Origin: JALYGJ01 sp963781705 | GTDB taxonomy: Bacteria > Chloroflexota > Limnocylindria > Limnocylindrales > CSP1-4 | Length of the DNA: 64,000 bases | Assembly: GCA_963781705.1 (NCBI GenBank) | Contig: CAWAGP010000002.1 | Coordinates: 1 to 64,000 of the forward strand | Reading direction: 5' to 3' | Shown here: in pieces, positions 60,438-64,000 of the stretch | How positions within the stretch are numbered: position 1 is the first letter of the stretch | How the letters are laid out: the number at the start of each line of letters is the position of its first letter | Made by a program: the position numbers and the translations under genes | Notes under the pieces: model-generated | What the model was told of the DNA's origin: nothing | What the model saw: only the letters and a program-made list of their open reading frames with translations | Databases searched by the model: none

Positions 60438-61679
60438 ATGGAATCTAGCGGAGTCGGGCGATGGGTCGGCCGGGCCGACCTGGTCGTCATCGGTGGCGGC
60501 ATCGTCGGCCTGGCGACCGCCTATCAGTTGCTGGGTGCCCACCCGGGCCTGCGCCTGGTCGTGCTCGAAAAGGAGGAGCGGCTGGCGGCGCACCAGAGTG
60601 GCCACAACAGCGGCGTGATCCACGCCGGCATCTACTACCCGACGGGGTCGCTCAAGGCGCAGCTGTGCGCGGCCGGCAAACAGGAGCTCGAGGCGTTCGC
60701 GGCGGAACACGGTGTGCCCTTCGAGCGCTGCGGCAAGCTGGTGGTGGCCGTCGAAGACGCCGAGCTGCCACGTCTCGAATCGTTGCGTGAACGAGCGGCC
60801 GCGAACCAGGTGCCCGGCCTGGAAGCGGTCGGCCCGGAGCGCATCGCGGAAATCGAGCCGCACGCTGCTGGCATTGCCGGCCTGTGGAGTCCGACCACGG
60901 GGATCGTCGACTACGTGCAGGTGTGCGACGCGCTGGCCGGCGAGATCCGGCAGCGCGGCGGGTTTATCGAGACGAGCCGCGCGGTGACCGGCATCGCGGT
61001 CGGCAGCCGCGAGATCGTGCTGGCAACCTCACGCGGCGAGCTGGTCACGCGCGATCTGGTTGCATGCGCCGGCCTGCAGTCCGACCGCGTGGCGCGCCTG
61101 ACCGGCGAACGGCCGCGTGAGCGGATCGTGCCCTTTCGCGGTGACTACTGGCAGCTGACGGCCGTGGCCAGACCGCTGGTGCGCGGCCTGCTCTACCCGG
61201 TGCCCGACCCCCGTTTTCCGTTCCTCGGCGTGCATTTCTCGCGCCGTATCGACGGTGCCGTGTGGGCGGGCCCGAACGCCGTGCTGGCGTTTGCCCGTGA
61301 GGGGTACCGCCGGCGCGACGTATCGGTCGGTGACCTGGCCGGGACGGTCCTGTCGCGCCGGTTCGTCGGCCTCGCGCTGCGCTACTGGCGGATGGCCGCC
61401 GGCGAGATGTGGCGCGACCTATCGAAGCGCGCTTTCCACCGCTCGCTGACGCGCTACCTGCCGGAGCTGCGCTTCGATCAGCTCGAGCCGGGGCCGTCGG
61501 GCGTGCGTGCGCAGGCGCTCGACCCTGACGGCACGCTGGTAGACGACTTTCGCCTGGGTGGCAGCGGACACGTGCTGCATGTTCGCAACGCGCCGTCGCC
61601 GGCGGCGACGGCGTCGCTGGCCATCGGCCGCGTGCTGGCCGAAGAGGCCGCACAGCGGTTCGGCCTCGGCCGCGCCTGA
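60438..61679 (+). CDS. lhgO: L-2-hydroxyglutarate oxidase/dehydrogenase
   Basis: 413-residue FAD-dependent enzyme of the DAO family that oxidises L-2-hydroxyglutarate to 2-oxoglutarate. The Rossmann motif is DLVVIGGGIVGLATAYQL, followed by the family-specific SGHNSGVIHAGIYYPTGSLK, SPTTGIVDYV and the FRGDYWQL segment. The C-terminal FAD loop is NAPSPAATASLAIG. ATG at 60438; no alternative start precedes the FAD motif. Its promoter would have to lie inside the divergent MFS gene. Confidence 0.92.
   Translation: MESSGVGRWVGRADLVVIGGGIVGLATAYQLLGAHPGLRLVVLEKEERLAAHQSGHNSGVIHAGIYYPTGSLKAQLCAAGKQELEAFAAEHGVPFERCGKLVVAVEDAELPRLESLRERAAANQVPGLEAVGPERIAEIEPHAAGIAGLWSPTTGIVDYVQVCDALAGEIRQRGGFIETSRAVTGIAVGSREIVLATSRGELVTRDLVACAGLQSDRVARLTGERPRERIVPFRGDYWQLTAVARPLVRGLLYPVPDPRFPFLGVHFSRRIDGAVWAGPNAVLAFAREGYRRRDVSVGDLAGTVLSRRFVGLALRYWRMAAGEMWRDLSKRAFHRSLTRYLPELRFDQLEPGPSGVRAQALDPDGTLVDDFRLGGSGHVLHVRNAPSPAATASLAIGRVLAEEAAQRFGLGRA
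60442..60447 (-). promoter_or_regulatory. Candidate leaderless promoter (-10) of the MFS gene
   Basis: On the minus strand TAGATT, six bases, then the GTG start. The box lies inside the first codons of lhgO. Confidence 0.4.
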
Positions 61680-61696
61680 TCGGCTCGATCTTCGGG

Positions 61697-61702
61697 TAAC
61701 GT
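61697..61702 (+). promoter_or_regulatory. Candidate leaderless promoter (-10) of tsaE
   Basis: TAACGT seven bases before the GTG start of tsaE; no ribosome-binding site and no good -35 box. Confidence 0.4.
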
Positions 61703-61709
61703 TGGACGG

Positions 61710-62234
61710 GTGACAGGGTCCGCGACGACGAAGCCCGCGACGTTTGCGCTCATCACCCGCTCGGCGGAAGAGACGCGCGCTTTCGCGGCAGCGCTCGCGT
61801 CGGCGGCGCGCCCGGGCGATCGCCTCGCGCTGCTCGGTCCGCTCGGCGCGGGCAAGACGCAGTTCGCCAAGGGTTTCGCGCTTGGACTGGGGGTGCGCGA
61901 GGTGGTCAACAGCCCGAGCTTCACGCTGATGGCCGAGTACGCCGGAAGGTTGCCGTTGTTCCACCAGGACCTGTACCGGCTGGCCGGCGCCGCGGAGGCG
62001 ATCGCCGGCGGGCTGGTCGACGAGCGCCAGGCTGACGGCGTCACGCTGACCGAGTGGGCCGAGCGCTTGCCGGCGGAGATCGAGCCTGAACGAGTGACGG
62101 TGCGCTTCGTCGTCCTTGACGGTGACCAGCGGGATATCACGGTCGAACCGGGCAATCCGGCACACGAGCGGTACCTGGCCGCGGCGCGCGCCTGGACGAC
62201 GGTCACCGCGAGCGGCGCGAGGGCGGCGTCGTGA
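61710..62234 (+). CDS. tsaE: tRNA t6A biosynthesis ATPase TsaE
   Basis: 174 residues with Walker A GPLGAGKTQFAKG, then NSPSFTLMAEY and LFHQDLYRL. Works with TsaB and TsaD in making N6-threonylcarbamoyladenosine at A37 of ANN-decoding tRNAs. GTG start; GTGA overlap with tsaB. Confidence 0.94.
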   Translation: MTGSATTKPATFALITRSAEETRAFAAALASAARPGDRLALLGPLGAGKTQFAKGFALGLGVREVVNSPSFTLMAEYAGRLPLFHQDLYRLAGAAEAIAGGLVDERQADGVTLTEWAERLPAEIEPERVTVRFVVLDGDQRDITVEPGNPAHERYLAAARAWTTVTASGARAAS

Positions 62235-62941
62235 GTGTCGGCGGGCCGTTGCTGGTGCTCGATACTGCGACACGCACCCCGGTGCTTGGACTCGCCCGCG
62301 AGAACGGCGATCTCATCGCCCACAGCGAGTGGACGAGCCGCCACCGTCACGGCGAGGAGTTGCTCGAGCACCTCGACCAGCTGCTGGCGTCCGCCGGCGT
62401 GCAACGGACGGCCATCGGTGGCGTGGTCGTCGGCACGGGGCCGGGCAGTTTCACCGGTCTGCGCATCGGCCTCGCAACGGCCAAGGTCATCGCCTACAGC
62501 CTTGACGCGCCGCTGATCGGCGTGTCGACCAGCGCGGCCATTGCCCTGGCGGCCTCCGGCGCGCGTCCACTGACGCTGGCCGTGGCGCTGCCGGCCGGCG
62601 TCGCCGATCGCTATGTTCACCTGGTGCGCGTCGCGGATGGGCGCGCGATTGAGGTCGCGCCGCCGCGGCTGGTCGCCGGCGACGAGCAGTTGATCGCGGC
62701 GGCGGGTCAGGCTCGCCTGGTGGCCGTCGACCTCGATGCGGCGGCGGTACCGGAGTCAGCGCGCGAACTGGGCCGCCGGGCACTCGATGGGCTGGCCGCG
62801 GCGCTGGCCGCTGATGGCGCACGACGACTTGCCGCCGGTGAGCGCAGTGCGCCGGCGACGCTCGTGCCGGCATACGTCGCGCTCCCGCGCGGCGTGGGTG
62901 AGGTGAGGGGAGAGATCGAGTGGTCCGTCGACCGCCGTTGA
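62231..62941 (+). CDS. tsaB: tRNA t6A biosynthesis protein TsaB
   Basis: 236 residues, actin-like fold: LLVLDTATRTPVLGLA, the ...RHGEELLEHLDQLL helix and VVGTGPGSFTGLRIGLATAK. Scaffold partner of TsaD. GTG start in a GTGA overlap; its end overlaps rimI. Confidence 0.93.
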   Translation: MSVGGPLLVLDTATRTPVLGLARENGDLIAHSEWTSRHRHGEELLEHLDQLLASAGVQRTAIGGVVVGTGPGSFTGLRIGLATAKVIAYSLDAPLIGVSTSAAIALAASGARPLTLAVALPAGVADRYVHLVRVADGRAIEVAPPRLVAGDEQLIAAAGQARLVAVDLDAAAVPESARELGRRALDGLAAALAADGARRLAAGERSAPATLVPAYVALPRGVGEVRGEIEWSVDRR

Positions 62942-63501
62942 GGCTGCTGGTCGAGCCAATGACGCTCGCCGACATCCCGGCCGTCCACCACATAGAGCAG
63001 GCCAGCTTCCCCGTACCGTGGCCCGACTACGCCTTCAGCCAGGAGATCCAGGCCAATCGTCTGGCGCACTACCTGGTGGTGCGCGCCGGTGGCGAGACGG
63101 TCGGCTACGGCGGAATGTGGCTGATGGTCGACGAGGCGCACGTCACCACGTTCGCCGTGCTGCCGGCCTGGCGCCGGCAGGGCATCGGCGGCCGCCTGCT
63201 GCTCGCCCTGATGCAACTTGCGCGCGACCAGGGCGCGCGGGTGGCGACGCTGGAGGTGCGCATCTCCAACCGTGCCGCGCGGTCGCTCTATGCCCAGTTC
63301 GGCTTCCGGCCGGTGGGGGTGCGGCCGCGCTATTACTCCGACAACGGCGAGGACGCGCTGATCATGACCACCGGTGCGCTGGCGTCGGCCGACATGATCA
63401 CTCTCCTCGCAGTACTCGAGCGGCGCTACGGCAATGAACTGGCCGGAACTCCCGAGTCGGTTGCCGGCGCCAGCGCGGACGAGGCGAACGATGGCCGCTA
63501 G
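62920..63501 (+). CDS. rimI: Ribosomal protein S18-alanine N-acetyltransferase RimI
   Basis: 193-residue GNAT acetyltransferase. Motifs FPVPWPDYAFSQEIQ, acetyl-CoA loop RRQGIGGRLL, and LEVRISNRAARSLYAQFGF. The GTG at 62920 has GGGGAG seven bases upstream; a TTG at 62938 overlapping the tsaB stop (TTGA) is an alternative. The C-terminus extends ~35 residues beyond the domain. The tsaE-tsaB-rimI-tsaD order is a classic cluster. Confidence 0.93.
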   Translation: MVRRPPLRLLVEPMTLADIPAVHHIEQASFPVPWPDYAFSQEIQANRLAHYLVVRAGGETVGYGGMWLMVDEAHVTTFAVLPAWRRQGIGGRLLLALMQLARDQGARVATLEVRISNRAARSLYAQFGFRPVGVRPRYYSDNGEDALIMTTGALASADMITLLAVLERRYGNELAGTPESVAGASADEANDGR

Positions 63502-64000
63502 TGGGCGGATCCTGGCCGTCGAGTCGTCGTGCGACGAGACGGCCGTGGCCGTGGTCGACCATGGCCGTCGCATCGTCACCAGCGTGGTTGCCAGCCAGGT
63601 CGCATTGCACAGCGTCACCGGCGGCATCGTTCCCGAGGTGGCCGCCCGAGCGCACCTGCGCTGGATGATCCCGGTACTCGAGGAGGCGCGCCAGCAGGCG
63701 CACATCGACGACTGGTCGGAGATTGAGGCCGTGGCCGTGACGGAGGGGCCTGGCCTCGCCGGTTCGCTGCTGGTCGGCATCACCATGGCTAAGACGCTCG
63801 CCTGGCTGCACGAACTGCCGTTGGTGCCCGTGAACCATCTCGAGGGTCACATCTACGCCGCCTGGCTGCTAGATCCGGACGAGCCGGACCGTCCGGCGCC
63901 CGAGTTTCCGTTGGTGGCGCTCGTCGTCAGCGGCGGCCACACCTTCCTGGTCGAGATGACCGATCAGCTGACCTACCGCCTGCTGGGCCAGACCGTCGAC
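63491..64000 (+). CDS. tsaD: tRNA t6A threonylcarbamoyltransferase TsaD (partial)
   Basis: The window ends after 170 codons. The visible part has the ASKHA/Kae1 motifs: ILAVESSCDETAVAVV, GGIVPEVAARAHLRWM, TEGPGLAGSLLVGI, the metal-binding NHLEGHIYA (H-x4-H) and VVSGGHTFLVEM. The ATG overlaps the rimI end by 11 bases. Truncated only by the window. Confidence 0.95.
   Translation, partial: MAASGRILAVESSCDETAVAVVDHGRRIVTSVVASQVALHSVTGGIVPEVAARAHLRWMIPVLEEARQQAHIDDWSEIEAVAVTEGPGLAGSLLVGITMAKTLAWLHELPLVPVNHLEGHIYAAWLLDPDEPDRPAPEFPLVALVVSGGHTFLVEMTDQLTYRLLGQTVD

Overview
The window is a chromosomal segment of a high-GC bacterium (about two thirds G+C by eye), densely packed with core information-processing genes. 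Gene order and several protein features fit a Chloroflexota-like organism, perhaps of the Limnocylindria/Ellin6529 type, better than an actinobacterium: an IspD-IspF fusion, zinc-type S14, S4, L33 and L36, a long coiled-coil insertion in RpoC, a cdaA-cdaR-glmM-glmS block and ribosomal proteins with Ala/Glu/Pro-rich extensions. The phylum is an inference from gene content and was not computed.

Layout. 1-11.6 kb: fpg (minus strand), then rpsA, clpC, radA, ispDF, cysS and rlmB (plus strand). 11.6-13.6 kb: the only clearly accessory patch, an IS481-family insertion abutting the rlmB stop codon and a secreted two-repeat protein of unknown function. 13.6-27.7 kb: tRNA-Thr, tRNA-Tyr, tRNA-Thr, tuf, rpmG, tRNA-Trp, secE, nusG, rplK, rplA, an L10 leader, rplJ, rplL, a terminator, a near-consensus promoter, rpoB, rpoC and a divergent histidine-phosphatase-fold gene. 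27.7-49.8 kb: a contiguous str-S10-spc-alpha superoperon (rpsL to map, then infA to rplQ), followed by truA, rplM and rpsI. 49.9-58.9 kb: a TPR protein, the c-di-AMP synthase cdaA with cdaR, then glmM, glmS, acpS, nnrD, alr and a small orphan. 59.2-64 kb: an MFS transporter divergent from lhgO, then tsaE, tsaB, rimI and tsaD (cut by the window end).

The genes form three functional groups: translation and transcription machinery with its quality-control partners; cell-wall precursor supply (GlmM, GlmS, Alr) linked to c-di-AMP; and the t6A tRNA modification set. Translational coupling by 4-base overlaps (ATGA, GTGA, TTGA) recurs throughout. The few clear promoters have TANNNT -10 boxes, several with an extended TGN. 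Five of them lie 6-8 bases from the start codon, suggesting leaderless mRNAs.

I found no CRISPR array, prophage, biosynthetic cluster or obvious new defence system. The most notable observations are: an IS481 element whose CTAG target supplies the stop codon of its transposase and also keeps the rlmB stop; two tuf copies that look identical at base level into the start codon of the next gene; a truA gene without an ATG, GTG or TTG start; residues at drug-resistance positions in RpoB and S12; a possible attenuator in the rpoB leader; and low-complexity extensions on ribosomal proteins. No stretch longer than about 300 bases lacks a gene.
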